A stretch of DNA of 64,000 nucleotides from Piezodorus guildinii (Eukaryota; Arthropoda; Insecta; Hemiptera; Pentatomidae). Location of the stretch: positions 174,468,900 to 174,532,899 of the forward strand of contig CM041292.1 in NCBI GenBank assembly GCA_023052935.1, written 5' to 3'. A program made the translations under genes and the position numbers. A model generated the notes under the pieces. The model was not told the DNA's origin. It worked only from the letters and a program-made list of their open reading frames with translations, and did no database searches. Position 1 is the first letter of the stretch, and each line of letters starts with the position of its first letter. Positions 22,248 through 35,461 of the stretch are shown here, piece after piece.

Positions 22248-23640
22248 ACAGTGAAGATCCTGGTGATATTGATATATCAGGATATATACCAAATATATCT
22301 TACTTGATATATAATCAAACATATCTACTTGATGTGCCCGTACAGGAAAATAATTAGTACCAAATGAAAGAATAGTAAATTTTCTTGAAGATTAAGAAGG
22401 AAAACTCTGATTTCTAAGTATCATTTGTCTATTGTAGGAGTTCTCTTATATGGATTGATCTTATTTCTGATGAAAACCATATACGGCAGAAAAAATCTCA
22501 GAATTTGATTTTCCTCCGTAACCATTGACATTCACATTATGAGTTATATGAACTTTTTTGCTTCTCTTGATATCTAGTATCTGTTCCCACAATATGACTA
22601 GACATTTATGAGGTACATATTAAGTACAAATTTCTTTTTTTAATTCTCACCCCCTTGATTGGACGATGAAGGTAGGGTTTTTATTATTGTAATTTATTCA
22701 CTTAATAATTTACCACACAAAATTTTAGATATAGAGCTATAAATTTTAATTTGCTATAACAACTTGTAACCACAAATGATATTTGGTATATATCCTGATA
22801 TATCAATATATGTCCTAGATTATTAAACATTATTGACGTTATAGGAAATTAAAATTTATAGCTCTGTATCTAAAATTTAGTGTAGTAAATTATTAAGTGA
22901 ATAAATTACCCATCCTATTTGTATGAAATAAGTGATAAAAAGTTGTTCTCAGTAAAACTATTTGCTGAATGTTCTTAAAGTTATTGAAATTTAATTTTAT
23001 GCATGACGAACCCTGAAGAATGGTCCCTCCCATTTTGCAATTGATAAATAAAGGCATAGAAGCTCTTGAAAGATTACTAGTGCATGCAGCGCATATAGCA
23101 ATCCTCTTTAGAATACCTCCGGGTAATAGAAGGACAAAATGACATCTATACATATTACATCTGTATTTGTATTTTGTTTGAAAATAAAACCAGAGGGTAT
23201 GAAAAAAAAAAAAATTATGAATGACGCGCCACTCTTACTTTTCCATTTCAAGGATTGAACTTCTTAATCTTCTGGAAAATTTACTATTCTTTCATTTGGT
23301 ACTAATTATTTTCCACCTGGATAGGCAAAATTTAGGACTCCCATTGTAGCATCATCCGATTAGCCATAGTATCATAAAGTGATGTTAAATAAATAAACAA
23401 AACAAACAAGAAAAATTATTTTCCTGTACGTGCACATCAAGTAGATATATTTGAGTTTTTCTGATGAAAACGATGGATAAGAGAAAAAAAAACTGAAAAT
23501 TTGATTTTCCTTCCTAATCATTAAGAAAATGATTATGGGCCATATGAATATTTTTGTTCCACTTGAGGTTTAGTATCTTCTCCCACAATATGACTTGACA
23601 TTTATGAGGGTGCCTGTATGGGAAATGCCCTAATCATCCT
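22248..23640. repeat. Composite fold-back region
   Basis: Outer arms: 22304-22402 (with TAGTACCAAATGAAAGAATA) mirrors 23258-23303 continued at 23414-23450. Inner arms: 22688-22760 mirrors 22838-22909 (TAAATTATTAAGTGAATAAA and so on). There is also an upstream-to-middle mirror of GATATATCAGGATATATACC at 22269-22289 and 22788-22808. Separately, 22470-22620 recurs in direct orientation at 23455-23610 (CCCACAATATGACT-GACATTTATGAGG). A SINE later interrupted the right outer arm. Confidence 0.8.
23314..23413 (+). repeat. 5'-truncated SINE-A with 10-bp TSD
   Basis: Only the 3' third is present (CCTGGATAGGCAAAATTTAG to the AAATAAATAAACAAAACAAA tail). AATTATTTTC flanks it at 23304-23313 and 23414-23423. 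Removing the insert restores the arm that mirrors 22340, proving it landed after the fold-back formed. Confidence 0.92.
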
Positions 23641-23668
23641 GCATCATTGAATAGTTCCAGAAGTAAAT

Positions 23669-23719
23669 AATCCAATAACTATAATATAAAATATAATTTA
23701 TATTATAGTTATTGGATAA
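23669..23719. repeat. Perfect AT-rich hairpin
   Basis: TCCAATAACTATAATATAAA mirrored by TTTATATTATAGTTATTGGA around a short loop. Confidence 0.85.
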
Positions 23720-24051
23720 AACAGCTCTAAAAGAGAGTAATTAAAATAAAATAAATAAATTAGGCTTAGTGACTTTCAAATTACTGACTTAAACAATGGA
23801 ATGTTGGGAAACTTGTTTGACAGGATGCATATGGAGTATAGACCTATCTTAAATATTAGAAGAGTATGAAGTCTACATAGGACTAAGAAAGGCCATTTCA
23901 ACTGTAGGTAGAGAAATGTGGTTAAAAATCGGAATCACATATCAGGTGAATTACCAGATGAGCAAGGTATCAGCCTTGGCATACTTTCATGCATCTTGGA
24001 TTCTACCTTTAACTGAAGAAAACAATAATGAAGCCATAACATATCCGATAT

Positions 24052-24300
24052 GGGGTTACCTGTGGTATAGTGGCTAGGATAATGTCAAAGGTTCTGGTTC
24101 AAACGTGGAAGGTGACCCCAGGATTTTTTAATGGGAGTAAAAAATCCTTAGGAAGGGACATAAATTGGTGGTCTGAAGCCTCTGTGATGTGCAGTAGTCG
24201 TTAAAGATCCCTATCCTAATAAAACCTGGTAGTATCTACTGTAGTATCGTCCGATTTGCCACCGGTACCATAAAAGTGATGTTAAATGAATTAACAAACA
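24052..24300 (+). repeat. SINE-A copy with diverged TSD
   Basis: Head TTACCTGTGGTATAGTGGCT and box B-like TGGTTCAAACG. The body is missing part of the GGATAGGCAAAATTTAG block, and the tail is GTTAAATGAATTAACAAACA. The flanks ATATCCGATAT and ATCTCTGATAT look like an aged TSD. Confidence 0.85.
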
Positions 24301-26149
24301 TCTCTGATATAGAAACCTCCAGGGCATCCAGAATATGGTTCTTGTGATTACCTTCAACTTGGTCATTGGCAATGACTGCTGCAACCTACAGTTTAACTTA
24401 ATTCTCTAACCTGAGCTAAAAATTATTAATGTTAAGGTCAACTTCTTCAAAACAGGATTCCTGTGGAGTCCATCAGGTAACAGATTTTAAACATAGCTTA
24501 CCTTAATAAGTATGGATGGATTAATGGATATATTAAGTATAAGATTAAGATGGCTAGAAGATGCTATCACTCCCTGAAGACAGCCTTCCTGGACATTGCT
24601 TCATTTATAAATTCATATTGAAAAAAAAAATTATCTATTACTATTAGGAGGATGTTACATGATGAATTCAAATCCGTTTAATGTAATGTATATTATTAAT
24701 AAAACAAACTTTGGTGATGCTATTGTACTAAAAATTTTTATTATTTTAAAATTAATCTATTAATTATTATTATTAAATACCATATATATATATATATATA
24801 TATATTTATTATTTTTTTTTTGTTTAAAGTAATACCTGATGTAGAAAATAATAAGACTGATATTTAAATATCTTCCAGATTTTGTTTAATATTTTTCTCG
24901 GGTAACATTTTCTAAATAGTGATTTTAATTTATTTTATATATTCTTATACTAATTATGAAATTCATTATAGAAATGTCAAATAACAATACAATATATATA
25001 TTTTATCATTTATATAATTATAATAATAAAACAAGATGAACAAAAAAAGAGATGACTAGTAATGTGTAACTAAATTACTGCACCAATCACCTATATATAC
25101 AAAAAAAAAAAAAAAAGAAATGAAAAATTTATAAAAAAAAAATCAATGTGTAGAATACATAAAATAAATTAAAAACACTGTCTAGAAAATACTTCTAGAA
25201 AATTTCTACCCAGAAAAAATAATAAACAAAATCTAATATAGCAAAATAAAAAAAAAATGAATCCCTCGTTTAAAACCTATCCAAAAACAAGGATAATATA
25301 ACTCATTCAACAATAAAACCAATTAAATACATACCATAACAAAGAAATAAAAATTAAACAAAAATCTCAACAGACGTTTACAAAAATTAAAAAGAATGTA
25401 ACAGAAACAGAGGGAAATATTTTTAAAAATCCAGAGGTCATATTTAATTAGAATATAAAAATAGATCAATAGTATAAAATGCAGTCACCTTAGAAATGAA
25501 ATCAAAAGGGCATTAATCACTTATGATTTAAAAATATATAAAATTAGGCCTTTTATACCCAAAATGAACTTCAAAAATATTTCACAAATACAAAAGACCC
25601 TATAATGCCAAACGTTATATTAAATGTAAAATATAAAATAAATTGTTTTGACTGAAACAAATTTTATTTAGATGAAAGCTCAAAAAATCACTATTAGATT
25701 TAAAGAACACTGTAACAATTGTAATAATGTGATAAATATTTTTAGTAAACATTTTTAAGAGCTTATGGTAGGAGAATATTGAGAATCTTAAAGCATTTTT
25801 GAATTGAAAACAAGCTTTAATACTTTATCTGTATGCAATTATTTAATGTGGTCATATAAAATTGTATTAGAATCGACAGATATAAATGAATATAGTGCAT
25901 TTTTTAAATTTTGGAAATATATTTTAATTTAAAAGTAACAATGTTTAAACTGGCACTGATTAAGAATGTTAAGAAATTCCATATGAAAAGACTAGCTATC
26001 AGTATAAATATTTTTTCTGGTTGTATGAAAAATATTTCTTTGTTCATTGCTTTAACGTTTTAATTAAAAATCAAAATAATTCATTAATTGATAACTTCCT
26101 TCTAAGCAATTCTACATGATAGTGCAAGTTTCTTCCAATGAGCGCTAGT
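24301..26149. other. Non-coding AT-rich DNA
   Basis: A short (AT)n run lies at 24781-24804, with several A-runs around 25100-25250. No gene or repeat family recognised. Confidence 0.5.
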
Positions 26150-26370
26150 TGTCTTAAGTAAACTAAGATGGCCGTTGAATTGGTATCAACTGTGTTTATT
26201 TTTCAATTTTTAATTTCCGTAGTTTGTTTCTAATATCTAACTGTTTTTATGATTAAGTGATGAGATAGTTAATGTGAAAGTGCGTGTAGCACCTGTTTAA
26301 GGCCTCATGTGCCATACGAGAAGACTGCAACATAAGACTGAAGACGACGATAGTAAAGACTGAGTCCAGG
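26150..26370 (+). other. Possible 5' noncoding exon or promoter area
   Basis: A locally GC-richer stretch amid AT-rich DNA. It contains AAGATGGCCG (a YY1/Pho-type motif often seen near animal transcription starts), a 23-codon frame from that ATG, and GAGTCCAG|GTTAGTAAG that could be a splice donor at about 26369. No coding exon downstream could be identified, so this is only a suggestion. Confidence 0.25.
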
Positions 26371-29205
26371 TTAGTAAGTGAAAGTATTTGTAATTTAATT
26401 CTAAGTATTTTTTTGTATGAACTTATTTTTTGTTGAATTTATAAGTCATAGTGTATATTGTAAATATATGGCTAGATTCAATAAAATAAACAAGTTTTTG
26501 ATTCCATTTTTCACTACTGAAACTTACTTGTTCGTATCTGATAATACTACTTCGATTATTTCGTTTCTATTTGTCATCTAAGTTTAAAATAACTGCATAC
26601 TGTTTAAAGCACACTATGCCAATATGCGTTAAAAAAGTATCTATAGTTTGATAAACACGATTGTGTTAGTAATAGTTACTTGTTTTGTTGTTACTGATAG
26701 TGATATCAGGACGTCATGTTTTAAAGTGACATTTCTTTTCAAGTCGATGGTTGACTTTAAAGACTTCCTTGAGTAGTTTGAAGTTTTTTTGGACCCTAAT
26801 ATTCGGCATATATAATTTAAACGTTTATGACCGTTTTGTGTCCTTAGTATAGTTCATAAAATTCTACGTTAGATGGCTGCTGTGTTCAGGGACTCCGTTG
26901 TTTTATTATATTCCTTTTTATTTAATAATTACTTTATTGTATGGGCCCATTATCAACCAATAGAGAAACTTGTGTTAAAACTAGTCAATCTAAGTTCTGG
27001 AATAGACTTTTTATCATTATATCCTGTCTCAAGTTACTGATCAGTCAATTTATTTCTAATGTTTGTAACATCAAGTGGTGTAACAATTTTTAGAAAATGG
27101 TATTATTGTTTTGTTTGATCAAACTGTATTTGATATGTTTCATTGCTTTGTATCATTTGTATATTAATAACATTATTGTGTTCCAAAGTATTGTTTTCAA
27201 AATATATTAGTAAGTTTCAAGCTAATACTTCAGGTACTTATTAATTGCTGTATTTAAATGAGTTTTTGTTATTTGCTATAGCTTATCTTCAATAAGAAGT
27301 TTTTTTTTTCACCAGCCAACATGTAGCACTATTATTTTGTTTTTATTAAAATACTTGATTGAAAATAGAGCTAACTTTGAACCTGTTCAATGTTATTTAG
27401 TGTATTTTAAATAGAAAGACATTGCGGTATTAATAGTTAATGCTTATCTACAAGTATTAGGAAGTATGTCGGTGTAAATATTATTAAATGTTCAGATGAT
27501 TTCTGTTAAGGCAGTATCAATGTTTAAAAAATAATGTCACCTAAAAGTTTTATTATATTTAATCTCCATAAGGTGATTAAATATTATTCATTTGTATTTA
27601 CTTGGGTTAAGTATGACCAAAAATTTAATCTGAATTCCTATTAAATTAATATCGTTATTTTTTGAAGAAAACACAAAATTATAAAAATTAATAATTTGTT
27701 GAAAACCAAAGGACCGAGTTTCATATGACCTCTTTGATTATTGATATTAGAACTTTACTTTATGCTGAATTCTGTTTTACTGAGTATTTGAGTTATCTTA
27801 ACATCTGAGCTGTTAAAATTCATTGTTATTTTGAAACAGAATATTTGTTAGGTTTCCTTATCCTTTGTCTTAATTACACTTGTTCTGTTTTTAGTTGTTC
27901 ATATTAATCTGTATTTTTAAGATTACTTTTATGACGTACTATGTATCTAGTTTAAAATTTGTTACTTTAAATGTCATTAATAGGTGTATAAGTAGAGAAG
28001 TATATTGTTTATGAAATGAAAACTTGAACATCTAACTTGGGAAATGAAAAAAAATTGTTACAATTAGGATTGGATAATGGTTTCATCAATATAAAAGTAA
28101 AACTATTAGTCTTATTATTCCTGTATTTCCATAAAGTGAGTTTAAACAGATTTTTTAAGAGTAACACAAACATACCTAATACAATGTCACTAAAATTATA
28201 TATAAATTTTTTCCTTATCCCTTTAATTTAAAATTCTTAATTTTTCGTTTTCGTTACTGAATTATTCCTTTTTCTGCAACTTGCATACATTTTAAGGAAT
28301 TGTGGAGTTCTTAAAAGTTTTAAAATGAAGTATATCTGCGAGGGGGCTTCTGGCACTAAAATTATATAAAACATAATGTTACATAAAATATAAATATAAT
28401 GTTTGTTTGTGAGATTAAGTGGTTCTAAAGTATTCATCTATATAGATTAAGATTAAAAATGTTATGTATAAATTAGAAATTCTAGATGATAAGAAATTCA
28501 AGGTTAGTATAATTACCATCGAGAATTATAAAATGAATTTCAAAAAGTATAATACTCTACCTCTGCCTAAAATGTTTTAATTAAATCAGCATTATAAAAT
28601 ACAAATATTTGTTTACATCCAGTTTTGTTTTTTGATGAACTTTGTTCTTGAACTGGTAGTTTTTACCGATTTTGTTGCTTATGAGGTTTTCCAGTTGGTT
28701 CAAAAAAATATTTGTTCTCATAAGATTCATGTTTACGTGTTTTAATGAAACCCCTATAAATAGAATATTTCATGTTATATACATCCAGAATTTACTTTCT
28801 TGAACTTGTCTCGAGGAAAATTTCAAGGTCTTCCCGACTATTTCTCCGATAAGATGCCTCGTTAAAACGCAACTTAGATAAATATAGACTAGTTGATCCT
28901 TGGTTATCGTTTCGATTCGGAATTCGTTGTATTTAATAATTTCTAGTTATCAGCGTATACGTATGGAGTTTCAGTTTGGTGTGATTATTTCATGAAAAAT
29001 ATTTTTTCACAACGAAGTATGTTATAGGTTTTTCCATTTATTGTTATTTCGCTGTTTGCGTGCATCGTTCTTAACAAAGACACAACAGTATGCCATTACT
29101 TTATAAGCACCGCATGTCTATTTTTAATCAATTGAAACCTTTTTATTCAATATTTCTCACAATCTCAAAACTATACTAGTTTATGGAAATTGATATTAAG
29201 TTAAC

Positions 29206-29277
<72 letters not shown>

Positions 29278-30535
29278 ATATACATTTTTTTTAAATATGG
29301 GATTTAACGTAATTACTGACTGATAGACTGACATGGAAAAAAAAATAGTATATATATATATATATATATTTAAGCTATACATATATTTATTCATCTCTTT
29401 ATTTACTCTTTAAATGTTCTAAATAATAGAGACATATATATAGCTTTTATAGCAACATTATGATAATATTTACACCATATTAGAATTTATAACTGATTTA
29501 AAAATTTATAAATAGCTTCTAAAGAATAGGCACTATCCTTTTGGAATATACGTACTTAAACCCACACCCACTTATGTGAATACGCGAATCGTGCAGCCGA
29601 TTACGTCTTCCATTAATAATGCTTTATACCACATATCACTCCTAGAGCCACATTTGTTAAATTCTTACGGCTGGCTTTTCTGTCTTTGTTCCTAAACGCC
29701 TTCTCTTGAACCCCCTCCCACCCCACCTCTTAACTTACAGATAAAAGAGCCTTCTTTCTTTAAGAGGGTCACTTACGAACGATATATGTTCCAACAGCTC
29801 GCTCCATAACAAATAAAACTTGTAACAACGAGGGTAAAAACATTTGTGGATTTTTTGAGGTGGATTAGATAAACTAAAGTGGAAAACTGAAAGAACGAAA
29901 CTATAGACTACATTCTTGTATACAGTGTCATTACAATAATAATTTAATCGTTGGTTATTAAATACATTATGGTTCAAATGTATATTAATTAGGTAAATCG
30001 TGTTTAAAAAAATATTAATAATACATATAAATCGCAATTAAATCTAAATAAATGTCATTAATGGATTTGTAATTTCTAAGGTGCAAAAAATGTCCATAAT
30101 TGTCTGTATTTTTTAGGGGGAAAAGAGTTTAAATAAGTACATTTACTGTTGTAATCAGTGTTTATAGCGCGTATAATACTATAAATATAAATCATTTAAA
30201 TATGGAACAATGGAGTGGAGTCGAGAAAAACCGTCCTTGAAACCTTCACTCTAAGTACTTGGGAAATAAATTGAATCTTAATCACAGCATTATTGGCTGA
30301 ATTCGTTACCTGCTTAATACTTAATTATGTATTATTTATAATGCAAGTTTTCTGATTACTATTAACGCAAAATGTTTTTAAATAAAGTATAAGAGAAATA
30401 TGTTTGTTGGCTGTAAGGTTCAAGGGGTGGTTAGCCTGCATTTAGCACCCGAAATCCTTGCATGTTTTGCGGGTCCGAATTTCCTGCCGCCCACATCAAA
30501 TCCTATCCTCTTTATCAATATTAGATATAATATTA
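26371..30535. other. Non-coding, largely unique-looking DNA
   Basis: Few repeats compared with the rest of the window; TG-rich on the + strand, possibly intronic. A long (TA)n microsatellite runs from 29208 to 29272, with a shorter one at 29350-29368. No supported ORF. Confidence 0.45.
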
Positions 30536-33349
30536 TATAGCATTTCCAAGTCAATTGTAATCTTTTCCAAGTCAAATGTAACTTTTTCCATTTCAAATGT
30601 AACCCTTCCAAAGCAAATATAACCATTTCTATTTCAAATGTCACCTTTTCCATTTAAAATGTTACCTTTTCCAAAGCAATTGTTACCTTTTTCTTCAGTT
30701 TTAGCCTTTAATATTCCGTTTTATTTATTGAAAAATAATTAGTTTAATTAAAATTATGACTTTTTTAATAATTTTGGCACATCCTATCGTCCATTTTTTT
30801 TGTTTTTTAGATATTTGATATCAAGTTCTGTTTTTTTACGAGCTAATATTTAAAAAAATTGATTATCATCTATTTAGTTTTAATATAGTCATTGATTTTG
30901 ATTTTTTAGAGGGAGGGGTAGTTTTTGGAAATAATTAATGTGTTTTCGGGTATTATAATTACGTTTTTTGAGCTGTATTTTTTATCGCTCGCGTGCATGT
31001 TAACTCTCATTAACTTGTAATGTTTTTAATTGATATAGGAGTTGATAATTATGTTTTCGGTTTTTGTGATAAAATTTGTGTTTTTTATCGCTCGCGCTTA
31101 TTTTAACTAAAATTTACTTTTTATGTTTTTTATTGATACAGGGATTGATAATTGTGTTTTCGGGTCCTATAATTACGTTTTTTGAATTTTATTTTTTTAT
31201 CGCTCCTATGCATATATCTCGAATTTAATGTTGATGGTTTTTATTGATATAGGGTTAATTAATGTGTTTTCGGGGGGGGCTATGATAGTATTTTTCAACT
31301 GTGCATTTATCTCGAATTTAATTTTATTGAAATAGGGGTTAATTAATGTGCTTACGGGGGGCTATGATAATATTTTTCAACTGTGTTATCGCTCGCGCTT
31401 ATTTTAACTAAAATTTACTTTATATGTTTTTTATTGTTATAGGGATCTATACTTGTGTTTGTTGTTCGAGGGGTTATGAAAACACTTTTTTTGGACTGAT
31501 ATTCTATATACACGTTTCAACTGGGTGTTAATATTATTCTATAATTTGATAGAGTGTTCTTTTTTCTTTGTTTTTGTGTGTTCTGATTATGTGTTTTGAA
31601 CTTTATTCTTTTATGCGCTAGGGATAAATATAAATGGAATTTCTACTTACCGTAGATATTATGTTATATTGCATTTACTTTTAATCTTTTTATTTTTATA
31701 GGGAGCTATACTTGCGTTTTCGGGTGGTTATGAAAACGTTTATGAATTTTTTTTCATCACTCGTGCGGATTTCAACTTGCATTTATTTTATAATATCTAC
31801 GGTAAGTAGAAATTCCTGATCGCATAAAAGAATAAAGTCCAAAACACGCAATCAGAACCCCCTAAAACAAAAACATAAAAAAGAACACTCTATCAAATAA
31901 TATTAACACTAAGTTGAAACGCGTATATAGAATAATCAGTCCAAAAAAACTTTTTTTTAAAACCCCACAAGTATAGATAGATCCCTATAACAATAAAAAG
32001 ATTAAAAGTAAATGCAAAGTTGAAATGCCAACGAGCGATAAACAAATACAGCTTACAAAACGCAATCACAAAATTCAAAAATACAATTATCAACCTCTAT
32101 AACAATAAAAAATATTAAATATAAATACGAGTTGAAATACGCATAAGCGATAAAAGATACAGCTGGAAAAACGTAATCATAACCACCCGAACGCACATTA
32201 ATTAATCCATATATCAATAAAAACATTAAAAGTAAATTCGAGTTAAAATGCGCGGGAGCGATAAAAAAATAAAACTCAAAAAACATAATTATAAGACCCG
32301 AAAACACAATCATAGATCCTTGTACAATAAAAAACATAAAAAGTAAATTTTAGATAAAATAAGGGAGAGCGATAAAAAATACAGCTGGAAAAACGTAATC
32401 ATAGCCCCACGAAAACACAATTATCAACCTCCGTATCAATAAAAAACATAAAAAGTAAATTCGAGTTAAAATGCGAGGGAGCAATAAAAAAATAAAACCC
32501 AAAAAATGTAATTATAAGACCCGAAAACACAATTATAGATCCTTGTAAAAATAAAAAACATAAAAGTAAATTTTAGTTAAAATAAGCGCGAGCGATAAAA
32601 AACACAGTTGAAAATTTGTATCATAGCCCCCCGAAAGCACATTAATTAATCCCTATATCAATAAAAAACATTAAAAGTAAATCTCGAATTTACTATATCT
32701 AGAATAAAGGAGCAATAAAAAAATAAAACTAAAAAAACGTAATTATAAGACCCGAAAATACAATTATCGATCCCTGTATCAATAAAAACATTAAAAGTAA
32801 ATTTTAGTTAAAATAAGCGCGAGAGATAAAAAACACAAATGTTATCACAAGACCCGAAAACACAATTATCAACTGCTATATCAATTAAAAACATTACTAA
32901 CTACCCCTCCCCACTAAAAACTCAAAATCAATAACTATCTTAAAACTAAATAGACGATAATTAATTTTTTTTAAATTTTAGCTCGAAAAAAGAGAACTCG
33001 ATATCAAATATCTAAAAAACAAAATAAATGGCGATAGGATATGCCAAAATTATTAAAAAAGTCATAGTTTTAATTAAACTAATTATCTTTCAATTAATAA
33101 AAAGGAATATTAAAGGCTAGAACTGAAGAAAAAGGTGACAATTGCTTTGGAAAAGGTATAATTTGAAATGGAAATGGTTACATTTGCTTTGGAAAGGGTT
33201 ACATTTGAAATGGTATGGGTTACATTTGACTTGGAAAAGGTTACATTTGAAATGGTATGGGTTACATTTGACTTGGAAAAGGTTACATTTGAAATGGAAA
33301 AAGTTACATCTGACTTGGAAAAGGTTACAATTGACTTGGAAATGCTATA
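30536..33349. mobile_element. Giant fold-back element FB1 (2.8 kb)
   Basis: The ends are exact mirrors: TATAGCATTTCCAAGTCAAT at 30536 and its complement ending GCTATA at 33349. Next inward on both sides is a minisatellite of about 21-24 bp (TTTTCCAAGTCAAATGTAAC-like), roughly 30545-30700 and 33140-33340. Then come long mirrored single-copy arms (for example 30738 and 33060, ATTAGTTTAATTAAAAT and its complement). Then arrays of a 100-120-bp unit marked by TTTTATCGCTCGCG: about five units at 30984-31400 and eight at 32030-32835 in inverse orientation. The centre is near 31726, marked by TTCTACTTACCGTAGATATT and its mirror at 31790-31811. No protein-coding capacity; the open frames found here come from the minisatellite. 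Confidence 0.88.
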
Positions 33350-34093
33350 AATACCTAAGTAAACTAAATGTTTTCTTCATTATTTATTTTATCAAACTAG
33401 TAAATTAGCAATAAAATAATTATTTTAATTTTTAAAAAATATTGTAGTTTTTTACAAAATAGGTTATACCGGTCGACAGACTTCAATTAATATTCGCGCC
33501 ATTGAAATGTTTTCAAAACAAATTAATTTGAAAAAAAAATACAGTCTTGATTACGAAAGAAATTATTTTATTCAAAGTATTTTGTGCATAAATGGTGTAG
33601 GAAGACATTAAAATAATTTGTTTTAAAACAGTGTTAGAGGATTAATTATTAATAAATTATATATTAAAAGCTTATGGTTTGTATTAGTTATTTTAGATTG
33701 ATTTATGGACTTAATTTCTATCATGTATATTTTTTCCTTGATTGCATAAAAAAAAAAAAAAAAAAGTTATTAATATTAATGCCCAATCACGAAGTACTGC
33801 CTTGTTAAAACCGGCCTTTGATAAACTATGCAAATAATAAAATAAGTAGGTCAATAAATGCGTGTATGCTCATTTGCATTTCTTAACCCACACTTTTTTT
33901 TTTTTTAACTTTCACTTATACTTAAACGAAATATGCAGTTAGAGGTTTTACGAATTCAATAAAAATACACGTTTTAATGTTCCTTGAGTCCAATGAAACA
34001 AGCTGTTTTAAATGTCAAAACGAAACTGGCTCTTATATCTCGGATTTCGTTCTTAACGATGTAGTCGAAACCATGTGTGTTTAACACACCACC
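33350..34093. other. Non-coding, nothing recognised
   Basis: AT-rich; A-run at 33749-33766 and T-run at about 33894-33906. Confidence 0.5.
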
Positions 34094-34420
34094 AGAAAAA
34101 AAATAAACCTGTACCACTACAACCCATGGAGGGTCTTGGGCTCAGTGCATATAGAGATTCGTACTGTTTCTAGGCCAACGGCAGTGCAATGAGGTGATTA
34201 GGCCTTAATCACGCTCAGCCGCCAGGTTTTTCCCCAATTAATTTGGGTACCCACTTTATAGAGGCTGGGTCTGCCCCAGGAGGGTCTCCATACCCTAGGG
34301 TCGGCCCCCGACTGAATTAACAGAATAAATAATTTTTCTGCCACAGCCGGGATTCGAACCCAGGACCCGGAACACAGCAGACTAGTGCTCTATCCACTAG
34401 ACCACGCCGCTCCCCCCAAA
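34094..34420 (-). repeat. SINE-B, complete, tRNA-derived
   Basis: On the minus strand the head reads GGCGTGGTCTAGTGGATAGA (box A) and, about 30 nt on, GGTTCGAATCCCGG (box B), an almost intact tRNA-like head. A GC-rich body follows (GGCCGACCCTAGGGTATGG and so on), and a tail ending at CTACAACCCATGG/ACAGGTTTATT. The 3' part recurs at 2513-2600. T/A-rich runs flank it, with no clear TSD. Confidence 0.85.
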
Positions 34421-35145
34421 AAAAGAAAAAAAGATAAAAAAAATATATAAATGTAGAAAATTAATTATTTTGTTTTACACTGATTTGTATCAAGATTTCA
34501 GGAAAGAAAATAAATAATCATATTGATTTTATTTCTGTTTGTTCGTGCATATAAATACGTCATAATAAATTGTAAGACAATTTCAAAGTATTACAATTTA
34601 TAATTATTACCAAAAAATTATCTTTAAAGCTGTATTGGTCTAGTGAATCAAATAAAAAGCTAGAAAATATTTAAATAAGTTTTACCTGCCTAAGTTTCTT
34701 AAGGAGTCATTCCATATCACTAAATTAATGTGATATGATCAATGAATATAGTGCCAAGTTTAATTTGGGAAAGGGCGTTTTAATTTATTTTTATATGAGG
34801 ACTGATATATTCAGTACTTGAAAATACAGGTGAAAAGTTATGAAGTAAATAAAATATGATTTGTGCATAACTGGAATGTTAATAAAGTAATAGCGTGAGA
34901 GGGTGACACAATGTTTGCAATTTGATTTGTTAGGGTTTTTTTTTGTTTTTTTTTCCGACCAAATGGCTGGAGGTTGTGAATTGTGGTTTAAGATAGTATT
35001 TATTGATATATGGAATAAGCCTTACTTTATGTTAGTTAGTATTCAACATTGCTCACTGGGTTTTTAATAAAATTGAACCGTATGAGGTCTGTTATATACA
35101 CGAATAAACTGTCGGAAAGAGGAGTAAATAATAACAGAATATATA
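34421..35145. other. Non-coding, nothing recognised
   Basis: AT-rich; T-run at 34937-34954. No supported gene. Confidence 0.5.
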
Positions 35146-35157
35146 AATGTGTGTATG

Positions 35158-35449
35158 TTTGTTTGTTTATTTATTTATTTAGCGTCACTTTATGCTACTA
35201 TGGCTAATCGGACGATGCTACAGTGGGAGTCCTAAATTTTGCCTATCCAGGTTTTATTAGGATAGGGATCTTTAACGAGTACCTGACATCGCACAGGCTC
35301 GGGACCACCTTTTAACGTCCCATCTGAAGGACAGCATAACTAAGGATTTTTTACTCACATTAAAAAATCCTAGGACCACCTGCGGGTTTGAACCCGTGAC
35401 CTTTTGCATAGGAGGCTGTTACGCTAACCACCCAGCTACAAGTGATCCC
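35158..35449 (-). repeat. Full-length SINE-A with perfect 12-bp TSD
   Basis: Minus orientation: TTTGTTTGTTTATTTATTTA tail at the left, complete tRNA head at the right (box B GGGTTTGAACCCG, box A TTACGCTAACCACCCAGCTA as complements). AATGTGTGTATG flanks it at 35146-35157 and 35450-35461. At 292 bp this is the best reference copy in the window. Confidence 0.95.
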
Positions 35450-35461
35450 AATGTGTGTATG

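Noticed and set aside
29176..29394. 72-codon frame with YIYIYI repeats
   Set aside because: Translation of the (TA)n microsatellite.
33142..33408. 88-codon frame with repeated HLTWKRL
   Set aside because: Product of the subterminal minisatellite of FB1; the mirror at 30420-30653 gives the same on the minus strand.
34340..34412. Possible tRNA gene on the minus strand
   Set aside because: A and B boxes are near perfect, but the sequence continues into a SINE body whose 3' part recurs at 2513, so it is a SINE head rather than a free tRNA gene.
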